Source of the DNA: Caulobacter vibrioides
GTDB taxonomy: Bacteria > Pseudomonadota > Alphaproteobacteria > Caulobacterales > Caulobacteraceae
Assembly: GCF_002310375.3 (NCBI RefSeq)
Contig: NZ_CP023315.3
Coordinates: 3,224,001-3,288,000, forward strand
DNA: 64,000 bases
Direction of reading: 5' to 3'
Shown piece by piece: positions 16,879 through 28,719 of the stretch (positions are counted from its first letter, which is position 1; every line of letters starts with the position of its first letter). The position numbers and the translations under genes are program-made. Below the pieces are notes generated by a model that ran no database searches, was not told the DNA's origin, and saw only the letters and a program-made list of their open reading frames with translations.

Positions 16879-17595
16879 TTGAACTTTCAAGATATTCAGA
16901 AATGGCTGCGGATCGCTACGGCGGCCGGGATGGTGGCAAGTGTCGCGAACGCTGCGACGCCTGCTAAGCCGAAGGCGCTCAGCGGGCCGGCTCCCGCGAT
17001 CACGGAGCTGTTCGTGGCCGACATGCTGGGCGCCGATCGTGCGTTCGTCGAGCGCCGGATTGGCCCGGCAAAGTACGTCAACGACGGCGAGCGGAAGTAT
17101 GTGGTTGCCGGCTGCAACGTGACGATCAACTACAAGGGCAACGCGGTCCGGAACATGGCGATCGACGGGCTGTCGAACCGCTGCACCTTCAACGTCGCCA
17201 AGTTCTATCCACAAGAAAGACTAACCGACGCAGCTTCGCTGACCTTCGGTGGCTTCGATAAGATGTTCCGGAACACCGTGTATTTCCCGCAGTGCTTTGG
17301 GACATGTGGCAACTCGGCGAACCCGTCTCTAACCGCGCACTATGACGGCTCACATGCGGAACAGTTCGTAGAGATACAGGTCTCGAATAGCTATCCCTAT
17401 CGGGGCGCGGCGGCGGACAAAGCGTTCAGAAAAGTAATGGATGCAATCACCAGTACGCCAAGCAATATTGATGATAACGCAGATTGTTCAGTCGCCGTCT
17501 CAGCAATCGCACAGACCTACTTTACCGGCGTGCAGATAAACAACATCGTCGTCGGCTACGACCTCGACACTAATCCGGCGCGGTGTGGACGATGA
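16879..17595 (+). CDS. Secreted protein of unknown function inside the inverted-repeat unit
   Basis: I do not recognise this 238-residue protein. The TTG at 16879 is preceded by GGGGGCAGGAA and starts a plausible signal peptide (NFQDIQKW, then a hydrophobic stretch ending VANAATPAKP). An ATG 93 bases upstream has no such context. The mature part contains seven or eight cysteines, several in pairs of likely disulfides (FPQCFGTCGN), and ends in ARCGR. No catalytic motif is seen. Codons such as AGA, ATA, CTA and TTT are more common than in flanking genes, which suggests acquisition from a lower-GC donor. Its job is unknown; export and disulfides suggest a periplasmic or secreted role. Confidence 0.75.
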   Translation: MNFQDIQKWLRIATAAGMVASVANAATPAKPKALSGPAPAITELFVADMLGADRAFVERRIGPAKYVNDGERKYVVAGCNVTINYKGNAVRNMAIDGLSNRCTFNVAKFYPQERLTDAASLTFGGFDKMFRNTVYFPQCFGTCGNSANPSLTAHYDGSHAEQFVEIQVSNSYPYRGAAADKAFRKVMDAITSTPSNIDDNADCSVAVSAIAQTYFTGVQINNIVVGYDLDTNPARCGR

Positions 17596-17618
17596 GCAAA
17601 GCTAACAACGGAACTATG

Positions 17619-17640
17619 GTGACAATGCACTAATTTGACG
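17619..17640. repeat. Right arm of a flanking inverted repeat
   Basis: The reverse complement of these 22 bases contains TTAGTGCATTGTCAC, matching the left arm at 16687-16707 except for C to T and one inserted A. It begins 24 bases after the stop of the enclosed gene. Confidence 0.85.
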
Positions 17641-17723
17641 TCGAGCCGAGCGCGAGCCTGGGCCGTAGGGAACTGTCGGGAACTAAGCGCACCTTCACCG
17701 TAACTCCCGATTCCATATCCCGT

Positions 17724-17826
17724 GTCATCCCGGGCGGCGTAGCCGACCCGGGACCCAGGGGCGGCGCGCACCGTGCTTTGTCACCCCCTGGGTCCCGGAT
17801 AGCCTCTGCGAGGCTTCCGGGATGAC
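17724..17826. repeat. Family A palindromic repeat, copy A5
   Basis: A slightly shorter copy with GTCATCCCGG and CCGGGATGAC ends and intact GGGACCCAGGGG/CCCCTGGGTCCC arms. It lies between the inverted-repeat unit and the katG promoter region; the bases between 17641 and 17723 hold nothing recognisable. Confidence 0.9.
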
Positions 17827-17885
17827 ACGCTTTGATGGGGCGAGCCTGCGCCCCCACACCTCCGCCGCGTTCGGAGTGGTTTTTC

Positions 17886-20168
<2,283 letters not shown>

Positions 20169-20191
20169 GATCTAGCGACTGAAGATCCAGA

Positions 20192-20220
20192 GGCCCCGGC
20201 GGAAACGCCGGGGCCTTTTT
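20192..20220 (+). terminator. Rho-independent terminator after katG
   Basis: GGCCCCGGCG, a GAAA tetraloop and CGCCGGGGCC make a perfect 10-base-pair stem followed by five T residues, 24 bases after the katG stop. Confidence 0.93.
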
Positions 20221-20265
20221 CTTGGGCTCTTTGATCCTGAGGATGGACGCCGCTAGGGGAGCCGC

Positions 20266-20355
20266 CCTCGCCCTTCGACAAGCTCAGGGTGAGGACGAAT
20301 GTTGGCCTCGGCTAGCTCAAAATCCTCATCCTGAGCCTGTCGAAGGACGAGGATT
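20266..20355. repeat. Family C palindromic repeat variant, copy C3
   Basis: CCCTTCGACAAGCTCAGGGTGAGGA is answered by TCCTCATCCTGAGC and CTGTCGAAGGACGAGG, giving an imperfect hairpin of about 90 bases. The CCTTCGA/TCGAAGG ends relate it to copies C1 and C2, though the arms differ. It lies between the convergent ends of katG and ilvD. Confidence 0.75.
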
Positions 20356-20407
20356 TCCAACCGAACCGGCGACAAGGCCGAACGCTAGCTCAGCCTCTTT
20401 TCTGCGC

Positions 20408-22264
20408 TCAGCGACCCCGCTCCACCTGGCTGACATCGCGCACCGCGCCCTTGGCGGCGTTGGTGGTCATGGCGGCGTAGGCGCGCAGGGCGGGGCTGAC
20501 CTCGCGCTGGCGATCCTTCGGCGTCCAGGCGGCCTTGCCCCGCGCCAGCTGCGCCTCGCGACGGGCGGCCAGCACCGCGTCGGAGACCTCCAGGGTGATC
20601 CCGCGCGTCGGGATGTCGATCAGGATCGGGTCGCCGGTCTCCACCAAGGCGATCAGGCCGCCCTCGCCGGCTTCGGGCGAGACGTGGCCGATCGACAGGC
20701 CCGAGGTGCCGCCCGAGAAGCGGCCGTCGGTGATCAGGGCGCAGGCCGCGCCCAGGCCCTTCGATTTCAGATAGGTGGTCGGGTACAGCATCTCCTGCAT
20801 GCCCGGCCCGCCCTTGGGGCCTTCATAGCGGATGACCACGACCTCGCCGGCCTTGACCTGACCGCCCAGGATGCCGCTGACCGCCGCCTCCTGGCTCTCA
20901 TAGACGCGCGCCGTGCCCCGGAAGTTCAGGATCGACTCGTCGACGCCCGCCGTCTTCACGATGCAGCCCTCGGGCGCCAGGTTGCCGAACAGCACCGCCA
21001 GCCCGCCGTCCTTGGAGAACGGATGCTCGACCGAGCGGATGACGCCCTTCTCGCGGTCAAGGTCCAGCTCTTCCCAGCGGGCGGCCTGGCTGAAGGCGAT
21101 CTGGGTCGGCTTGCCGCCCGGCGCGGCGCGGAAGAGTTCGTGGGCGACGGCGCTGTTGGTGCGGCCGATGTCCCAGCGGGCCAGGGCCTCGGCCATGGTC
21201 GGGGCGTGGACGGTCGGCTGGCTGGCGTCAATCAGGCCGCCGCGCTCCAGCTCGCCCAGAATGGCCATGACCCCGCCGGCCCGGTGGACGTCCTCCATAT
21301 GCACGTCGCTCTTGGCCGGCGCCACCTTGGACAGGCACGGCACGCGGCGGGACAGCCGGTCGATGTCGGCCATGCTGAAGTCGATCCCGCCCTCATGCGC
21401 GGCGGCCAGCAGGTGCAGCACGGTGTTGGTCGAGCCGCCCATGGCGATGTCCAGGCTCATGGCGTTTTCGAACGCGGCCCGGGTGGCGATGCCGCGCGGC
21501 AGGGCGGTCGGATCCTCCTGCTCGTACCAGCGCTGGCACAGATCCACGACGAGGCGTCCGGCTTCCTTGAACAGGGCTTCCCGGTCAGCGTGGGTGGCCA
21601 AAACAGAGCCGTTGCCCGGCAGCGATAGGCCCAGGGCCTCGGTCAGGCAGTTCATCGAGTTGGCGGTAAACATGCCCGAGCACGAGCCGCAGGTCGGGCA
21701 CGCGGCCTTCTCGATCGCCTCGACCTCTTCGTCGGAATACTTGTCGTCGGCGGCCACGACCATGGCGTCCACCAGGTCCAGGGCGCGGATCTGGCCCTTC
21801 ACCGTCACCTTGCCGGCCTCCATCGGCCCGCCGGAAACGAAGACGACCGGGATGTTCAGGCGCATGGCGGCCATCAGCATGCCGGGCGTGATCTTGTCGC
21901 AGTTGGAGATGCAGACGATCGCGTCGGCGCAGTGGGCGTTGACCATGTACTCGACGCTGTCGGCGATCAGGTCGCGGCTGGGCAGCGAGTACAGCATCCC
22001 GCCGTGGCCCATGGCGATGCCGTCGTCGACGGCGATGGTGTTGAACTCCTTGGCCACGCCCCCGGCCGCCTCGATCTCGCGCGCGACCAGCTGGCCCAGG
22101 TCCTTCAGGTGCACGTGGCCGGGCACGAACTGGGTGAAGCTGTTGGCCACCGCGATGATCGGCTTGCCAAAGTCGCTGTCCTTCATGCCGGTGGCGCGCC
22201 AGAGGCCCCGGGCGCCGGCCATGTTGCGGCCGTGGGTGGAGGTGCGTGAGCGATAGGGAGGCAT
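20408..22264 (-). CDS. ilvD: Dihydroxy-acid dehydratase
   Basis: The 618-residue enzyme catalyses the penultimate step of valine and isoleucine synthesis, dehydrating 2,3-dihydroxy-acids to 2-oxo-acids. Iron-sulfur ligands appear in [12 protein letters not shown] and [15 protein letters not shown]; the family's [10 protein letters not shown] and [14 protein letters not shown] signatures are intact. Full length matches the IlvD of enterobacterial type. ATG 22264 starts with [18 protein letters not shown], typical for the family; a longer opening to 22315 is not. It is divergent from a LysR-type regulator, which may control it. Confidence 0.96.
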   Translation of the reverse strand: MPPYRSRTSTHGRNMAGARGLWRATGMKDSDFGKPIIAVANSFTQFVPGHVHLKDLGQLVAREIEAAGGVAKEFNTIAVDDGIAMGHGGMLYSLPSRDLIADSVEYMVNAHCADAIVCISNCDKITPGMLMAAMRLNIPVVFVSGGPMEAGKVTVKGQIRALDLVDAMVVAADDKYSDEEVEAIEKAACPTCGSCSGMFTANSMNCLTEALGLSLPGNGSVLATHADREALFKEAGRLVVDLCQRWYEQEDPTALPRGIATRAAFENAMSLDIAMGGSTNTVLHLLAAAHEGGIDFSMADIDRLSRRVPCLSKVAPAKSDVHMEDVHRAGGVMAILGELERGGLIDASQPTVHAPTMAEALARWDIGRTNSAVAHELFRAAPGGKPTQIAFSQAARWEELDLDREKGVIRSVEHPFSKDGGLAVLFGNLAPEGCIVKTAGVDESILNFRGTARVYESQEAAVSGILGGQVKAGEVVVIRYEGPKGGPGMQEMLYPTTYLKSKGLGAACALITDGRFSGGTSGLSIGHVSPEAGEGGLIALVETGDPILIDIPTRGITLEVSDAVLAARREAQLARGKAAWTPKDRQREVSPALRAYAAMTTNAAKGAVRDVSQVERGR

Positions 22265-22328
22265 GAGAGAAATCCAGTGTCGGTCGTGGGGTCTTTCTAG
22301 GCCAAGGCGCTTCAATCTAAAAATATAT

Positions 22329-22344
22329 TAGTCGGCGCCGATTA
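22329..22344. promoter_or_regulatory. Palindrome in the ilvD/LysR divergent region
   Basis: TAGTCGGCGCCGATTA is a 16-base palindrome with one mismatched pair, lying 65 bases before the ilvD start and 20 bases before the LysR gene. LysR proteins usually bind such sites between themselves and a divergent target. The assignment is positional. Confidence 0.45.
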
Positions 22345-22363
22345 GGTCGCTAAACATATCAGT

Positions 22364-23254
22364 ATGGACATCCGTCAGTTCCGCCACTTCGCCGCCGTCG
22401 CCGAGACCCTGCACTTCGGGCGGGCCGCCGAGCGCCTGGGGATCACCCAGCCGCCGCTCAGCCAATCGATCCAGGCGCTGGAAAAGGCGATGGGCGCGCC
22501 GCTCTTCGCCCGCACCAAGCGGCACGTTGAACTGACCGCGCTGGGCCAGCAGTGGCTGCCGCATGTGCGCGAGGCCCTGGCGGCGATCGACGCCCTGCCC
22601 GACACCGCCCGCCGCCTGCGTGACGGCCAGACCGGCTATCTGTCGCTGTCGTTCGTCAGCACCGCCGACTACAGCGTCCTGCCCGACCTCGTCCGGCGCT
22701 ACGCCAAGGCCTTTCCCGGCGTCGAGATCCAGCTGGTCGAGGCCACCAGCGACGTTCAGGTGCCCGCGGTGCTGGCCGGCGAGCGGCATGCGGGCATCGT
22801 CATCCCGCCGCCCAACCGGACCTTGCCTGCGCCCCTGGCCTATCGGCGGCTGGTGTCCGAACCCCTGGTCGCCGTCACGCCCGAGGCGTGGGCCGCCGAA
22901 GGGCCGCTGGACCTCGGCGCCCTGGCGGACGTTCCGCTGGTGCTGTTTCCTCGAACCGTGGCGCCGGCGTTCCACGACCTTGTCACCGGCTATGTCGCCG
23001 CGCGCGGCCAGCCCGTCCGGATCGTCCAGGAAGCGATCCAGATGCAGACGATCATCAGCCTGGTCTCGGCGGGCCTAGGCATGGCGCTGGCGCCCGCCTC
23101 GCTACGGAAACTGGCCCGTGCGGGGGTTCGCTATGTCGACCTCGTCGATCCCCCGATCCTGGAGACGGGCCTTGTCTGGCGACGCGACGAGGCCGCCCCG
23201 ACCCTGCAGGGCCTGCTGCGCCTCGTGGCCGAGGACGGGTCCGCCCTGGATTGA
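22364..23254 (+). CDS. LysR-family transcriptional regulator
   Basis: The 296-residue protein begins with the LysR winged helix: DIRQFRHFAAVAETLHFGRAA, then ITQPPLSQSIQALEKAMG. The periplasmic-binding-protein-like effector domain follows from about residue 90. The sequence resembles the BenM/CatM-like and general LysR group that starts with 'MDIRQFRHF'. It is divergently arranged with ilvD, with the palindrome TAGTCGGCGCCGATTA between them. That arrangement suggests a regulator of ilvD, but an unlinked target is possible. The effector cannot be predicted. Confidence 0.92.
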   Translation: MDIRQFRHFAAVAETLHFGRAAERLGITQPPLSQSIQALEKAMGAPLFARTKRHVELTALGQQWLPHVREALAAIDALPDTARRLRDGQTGYLSLSFVSTADYSVLPDLVRRYAKAFPGVEIQLVEATSDVQVPAVLAGERHAGIVIPPPNRTLPAPLAYRRLVSEPLVAVTPEAWAAEGPLDLGALADVPLVLFPRTVAPAFHDLVTGYVAARGQPVRIVQEAIQMQTIISLVSAGLGMALAPASLRKLARAGVRYVDLVDPPILETGLVWRRDEAAPTLQGLLRLVAEDGSALD

Positions 23255-23307
23255 CGCCGGCCAAGGCGCGTGGCTGGCTCGGGCGAAACAAGCCTTAGGG
23301 AGCTCTC

Positions 23308-23823
23308 ATGGCCAACCTGATCCTCAGCGTCGTCGGCAGCGACCGGCCCGGCCTCACCGAGGCCCTGGCCAAGGCGGTGTTGTCGGCCGGCGGCAACTGG
23401 CTAGAGAGCCATCTGAGCCAACTGGGCGGGCTCTATGTCGGCTCGGTGCTGGTCGCGCTGGACGCCGGCTCGGTGGACGCCCTGCGCGCCGCCGTCGCCA
23501 AGGTCGACGCCCAAGGGCTGGAGGTGCGGATCGCGCCGGCGCTGGAGGCCGCCCCCGCAGCGGGCGAGACCGTCGCCTTTAGCCTGGTCGGCCAGGACCG
23601 CCCGGGCATCGTGGCCCAAGTCACCGCCGTGCTGAGCGGCCTTGGCGCCAATATCGAGACCTTCGAGACCCGCCTCAGCGTCGAGCCCTATTCCGGCGCG
23701 CCGCTGTTCCACATGGACGCTCGCCTGCGCCTGCCCTCCACGCTGTCGGCTGGAGCGGTGCAGGCGGCGCTGGAGAATATCTCCGGCGAGATCATGGTCG
23801 ATGTAACGGTGGGCGAGGCCTGA
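23308..23823 (+). CDS. Two-ACT-domain protein, GcvR-like
   Basis: The 171-residue protein consists of two ACT domains: the first with VVGSDRPGLTEALAKAV (residues 8-24), the second with LVGQDRPGIVAQVTAVL (about 93-109). The DRPG motif in each is the usual amino-acid-binding turn. E. coli GcvR has this architecture and represses the glycine cleavage operon by binding GcvA. No gcv genes are nearby, so only a ligand-sensing role in amino-acid metabolism is proposed. The start ATG has AGGGAGC upstream. Its gene is 53 bases after the LysR gene and may be co-transcribed. Confidence 0.85.
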   Translation: MANLILSVVGSDRPGLTEALAKAVLSAGGNWLESHLSQLGGLYVGSVLVALDAGSVDALRAAVAKVDAQGLEVRIAPALEAAPAAGETVAFSLVGQDRPGIVAQVTAVLSGLGANIETFETRLSVEPYSGAPLFHMDARLRLPSTLSAGAVQAALENISGEIMVDVTVGEA

Positions 23824-23888
23824 GCGCGAACCCGACGCGCCGAAAGACCTCGTGACAGGCCTGCGGATTACGGCGAGTTCACTTTCAT

Positions 23889-23918
23889 CGCTACAAATGT
23901 AGCGCTACAGGTGTAGCG
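23889..23918. promoter_or_regulatory. Tandem BlaI/MecI-type operators
   Basis: CGCTACAAATGTAGCG (23889-23904) and CGCTACAGGTGTAGCG (23903-23918) are two perfect or near-perfect palindromes that share a CG. Both contain the TACA-N2-TGTA core recognised by BlaI/MecI repressors. Their centres are 14 bases apart, and they lie 24 bases before the BlaI-like gene. Autoregulation is the natural reading. Confidence 0.85.
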
Positions 23919-23941
23919 AACTCAGCTTCTGAGGCCGCCCC

Positions 23942-24325
23942 TTGATCGACGCCCTGCCCCGCCGCGAACGCGAGGTCTTCGAGACCGTCTGCCGCCTGGA
24001 AAGCGGCACCACCGCCGAGGTCCGCGCCGCCCTCGCCGATCCCTTGAGCGACTCCGCCGTCCGCACGCTGCTGGTCCGGCTGGAGAGCAAGGGCATGGTC
24101 GAGCGCTCGTCCGGCGCGCACGGCGTCGTCTATCGCCCCGCCCAGAGCGCCGAGACCGTCGCGGTCGGGGCCTTGCGGCGCCTGATCGACACCTTCTTCG
24201 CCGGCTCGGCCGCCAGCGCCGCCAGCGCCCTGCTGGGCCTTGGCCAGAAGCTGACGCCGGAAGAAGCCGCCGCCCTCGAGGCGATGATCGACAAGGCCAC
24301 TCAGGACGGGAAGGACAAGCGATGA
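23942..24325 (+). CDS. BlaI/MecI-family transcriptional repressor
   Basis: The 127-residue protein has the winged helix typical of Penicillinase_R regulators: LPRREREVFETVCRLESGTTAEVRAAL in two parts, then SAVRTLLVRLESKGMVERS and GVVYRPAQS. The dimerisation helix follows. The start is TTG at 23942, with GAGG eight bases upstream. In this family the repressor is cleaved or released when a membrane M56 protease senses a signal. Here the M56 gene overlaps by four bases (ATGA), and a tandem operator lies just upstream, so the pair forms one autoregulated unit. No beta-lactamase gene is adjacent. Confidence 0.9.
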   Translation: MIDALPRREREVFETVCRLESGTTAEVRAALADPLSDSAVRTLLVRLESKGMVERSSGAHGVVYRPAQSAETVAVGALRRLIDTFFAGSAASAASALLGLGQKLTPEEAAALEAMIDKATQDGKDKR

Positions 24326-25926
24326 CCTGGACGCTGCTGATTTCGCTGCTGATCAAGTCCAGCCTGATCGCCGGCGGGGGCCTGGCCGCCTCCCGTCATC
24401 TGACTCAGCGCCCCGTCGAGCGGGTCGATATCCTGCGCGGCACCGTCTGCCTGCTGCTGGCCCTGCCGGTGATCATGAACGCTCTGCCGCCGATCGAGCT
24501 GGCCCTGCTGCCACCGCTGACCGACGCACCCGCCCTCGCCACCTCGACGATCGCCTCCCTCACCCCGCCGCCCTCGGCCCCCGCCTGGGCGACGCCGGGC
24601 GCGATCCTGGGCGGCCTTTGGCTGCTGGGGGCGGCGCTGATCGGCGGGCGGCTGGCGCTGGGTCTTCGCACCTTGACCCGCTGGACCCGGAAGGCCGATC
24701 CCGTCGTCTGCCCCGCGTGGCTGGCGCCCATCGAAGATCTGCCGCCCGCCGACCGCCCCAACCTCGTCTGCTCCGACCGCGTGGCCGGTCCCTTGAGCTG
24801 GGGCGTTGCGCCGGGGGCGATCCTGATCAATCGCGCCACCCTCGCCGAACGCCATACCGCGCCGGCGATCATGGCGCACGAGCTGGCCCATCTGCGCCGC
24901 CACGACTGGGTCTTCCTGCTGATCTCGCGCGTCGTGCTGGCGATCTTCTGGTTCAACCCGCTGGTCTGGCGGCTGCACGCGGTGCTGCGCCAGCGCTCGG
25001 AAGAAGCCGCCGACGCCGCCGCGCTCGGTTTCGTCGACCGCGCCCTCTACGCCCGCACCCTGGTGCGTCTGGCCGCCCATCCCACGCCGCGTCTCGCGCC
25101 CGTCGCCTCGCTGCCCATGGCAGCTGACAGCCGGACCCTGAAATCGAGGATCGCCAGCATCATGACCGACACGCCCGCCCGCCGCCGCCCCCTGACCGTC
25201 GGCCTCTGCATCGGCGCGCTGGCGCTGGTCGCCGCGCCGCTCGCCGCCTTCGCCGTCACCCGCCAGATCGCGCCGCCGGTCCCGCCCGCGCCGCCCGCCC
25301 CGGTGGTCAGCGCAGCCTTGCCGCCCGCGCCCCCGGCGCCACACGCGCCGGTCGCGCCCGTGGCGGCGGTCGCCCCGACCGCAGCGCCATCGCCCCCCGC
25401 GCCGCCGGCTCCAGACGCCGACGCCGACGCCTATGACCTAAGCCAAGCGCGGGCTCAGGCCCATTGGGCCAGGGCCCAGGCCGACGCAGTGCGTGTCAAC
25501 GCCGAGGAAATCCGACGCCAGGTCGAGGCCCACCGGGACGAGATCAAGGCCGCCGCGCGCGCGGCCGGCGCGGAGGCCCGCGCCTACGCCCAGCAAGCCC
25601 ACATCTCGGCCGCTGAGGCTCGCCGCATCGGCGAGGAGGCGCGCAAGGTTGGCGAGATCGCCCGCGTCGCGGCGATGAAGCAAGCCTACCTCGACATGGC
25701 CAGGGGCGCCGATCAGATGCGCGCCGGCGCCCGCCAGATGCGCGAGGAAGCGCACCGCCTGCACGACCCGGCCTACCGCGCCAAGCAGATCGCCGAGAAC
25801 GCCGCGCGCGGCGCGACCGTGACCGACGAGGAGCTGCAAGACGTGGCCCGCCGCATGCCGGCTCAGGCCGAAACCATGGAGCGCGAGGCCGACCGCCTGG
25901 AGCAACGGGCGCGGGAGCGGCTGTAG
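24322..25926 (+). CDS. BlaR1/MecR1-like M56 membrane metalloprotease with an unusual C-terminus
   Basis: The 534-residue protein has membrane helices at the N-terminus (near residues 3-20, 35-55, 95-120). The M56 zinc site HELAH lies in IMAHELAHLRRHDW, followed by a further helix and the third-ligand region QRSEEAADAAALGF. After a last membrane helix (LCIGALALVAAPLAAFAV) comes a Pro/Ala-rich linker and about 165 residues of charged, alanine-rich helix, such as RAQAHWARAQADAVRVN. BlaR1's penicillin-binding sensor domain is absent. It probably senses an envelope signal through the coiled coil and inactivates the upstream repressor. The start overlaps the repressor's stop. Confidence 0.88.
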   Translation: MTWTLLISLLIKSSLIAGGGLAASRHLTQRPVERVDILRGTVCLLLALPVIMNALPPIELALLPPLTDAPALATSTIASLTPPPSAPAWATPGAILGGLWLLGAALIGGRLALGLRTLTRWTRKADPVVCPAWLAPIEDLPPADRPNLVCSDRVAGPLSWGVAPGAILINRATLAERHTAPAIMAHELAHLRRHDWVFLLISRVVLAIFWFNPLVWRLHAVLRQRSEEAADAAALGFVDRALYARTLVRLAAHPTPRLAPVASLPMAADSRTLKSRIASIMTDTPARRRPLTVGLCIGALALVAAPLAAFAVTRQIAPPVPPAPPAPVVSAALPPAPPAPHAPVAPVAAVAPTAAPSPPAPPAPDADADAYDLSQARAQAHWARAQADAVRVNAEEIRRQVEAHRDEIKAAARAAGAEARAYAQQAHISAAEARRIGEEARKVGEIARVAAMKQAYLDMARGADQMRAGARQMREEAHRLHDPAYRAKQIAENAARGATVTDEELQDVARRMPAQAETMEREADRLEQRARERL

Positions 25927-25938
25927 GGGGAGACACAC

Positions 25939-26068
25939 GCGCCCCCTCCGTCACGCGGCTGCGCCGCGCGCCACCTCCCCCGTTACACGGGTGAGGAGAA
26001 CGGGGCTCCCTCCTGCCCCGCTTGCGGGGGAGGTGGATCGGCGCGTAGCGACGAGACGGAGGGGGCGC
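25939..26068. repeat. Family B palindromic repeat, copy B1
   Basis: A 130-base element with GCGCCCCCTCCGTC at one end and GACGGAGGGGGCGC at the other. Inside, CCACCTCCCCCG and CGGGGGAGGTGG form a second pair of arms. It begins 12 bases after the M56 stop. Confidence 0.9.
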
Positions 26069-26081
26069 TAAATCCCCAAAC

Positions 26082-26119
26082 AAAAACGCCCCGGCCTTTC
26101 GACCGGGGCGTCTTCTTTT
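26082..26119. terminator. Bidirectional terminator between the M56 gene and rpoD
   Basis: ACGCCCCGG and CCGGGGCGT make a nine-base-pair stem flanked by an A run on the left and a T-rich run (TCTTCTTTT) on the right. It can end transcription of rpoD on the minus strand and of the M56 operon on the plus strand. Confidence 0.85.
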
Positions 26120-26135
26120 GCGCTGAGCCTGACCC

Positions 26136-28097
<1,962 letters not shown>

Positions 28098-28719
28098 CAA
28101 GCTCTCCGAAGTCGACGCGACGCCCTCGCGAGGCCCGCGTCGATAAAACCTTTGCGAAATGGCTTGCCTGCCCGATCCGCGCCTTGATCAGCGCTTACCC
28201 AAGGATCACGTTCCCGTCAGACGGCACGCCCGCGCTCTGGTTCGCCATGTCGAAGCGCTCCGCGGGAAACCGGCGGAGGTCCAGGCGATGAGCACGGCGA
28301 GCTTTTCCCTGAACGGGTCGGCGACCGCTGGGGATCTGAGGCGGCGGCGAGGGTGACATCCTGTTTCGATAAGGGCGCGCGCTCCGGCGGCCCGAGCGAT
28401 GTCAATCAGCTGCTTGGCAAATCCTTGAGTCGGCATGTGGCTTTGGGTGACGCCGGTGTCAAGATGGGACGTGGGGGAATTGGCGTTTGGTGCGCCTATT
28501 TAGCCCTAAGCCCTAGGGTCCGGACCCCGTTGCAGAGACGAAAGCCGCCGATCCCGCAAAGACCGAACCTCTCGTCATCCCGGAAGCCTCGCAGAGGCTA
28601 TCCGGGACCCAGGGGCCGGCGCAGTGCGGTCGCCCCTGGGTCCCGGCGCTGCAGCCCGCAAGCGGGCTTCCGGCCGGGATGACAAGAGAGAATGACTCCA
28701 GCTGACCGAAGGCTACCCC
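28098..28719. other. Long gap between dnaG and rpoD
   Basis: No convincing gene is present. It holds family A repeat A6 (28574-28683) next to dnaG and the rpoD leader. On the minus strand TTGACA hexamers occur at 28462-28457 and 28405-28400; either could be a -35 element for rpoD, but no clear -10 partner follows. A 76-codon minus-strand opening (28206-28436) lacks protein-like composition after its first 27 codons. Confidence 0.5.
28574..28683. repeat. Family A palindromic repeat, copy A6
   Basis: Ends GTCATCCCGG and CCGGGATGAC, with inner arms GGGACCCAGGGG and CCCCTGGGTCCC. Its orientation is opposite to A1, with the AAGCCTCGCAGAGGC stem now on the left. It lies 36 bases downstream of the dnaG stop. 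Confidence 0.9.

Larger units (their letters stand above)
16687..17640. mobile_element. 954-base unit bounded by inverted repeats, without transposase
   Basis: The unit is bounded by near-identical 21/22-base inverted repeats and carries one gene for an unknown secreted protein. Its base composition is visibly lower in GC and its codon use less biased than that of all neighbours. Near the left end TGATGAT (16717-16723) and ATCATCA (16737-16743) form a further small inverted repeat. No target-site duplication is evident outside the arms, and no transposase is encoded. It could be a non-autonomous element moved by a transposase elsewhere, or a segment left between two degenerate insertion-sequence ends. 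Upstream, 16551-16686 shows no gene. Confidence 0.55.

Noticed and set aside
28206..28436. A possible 76-codon gene before rpoD on the minus strand
   Set aside because: Only the first 27 codons look protein-like; the rest is Arg/Pro-rich, and there is no ribosome-binding site.
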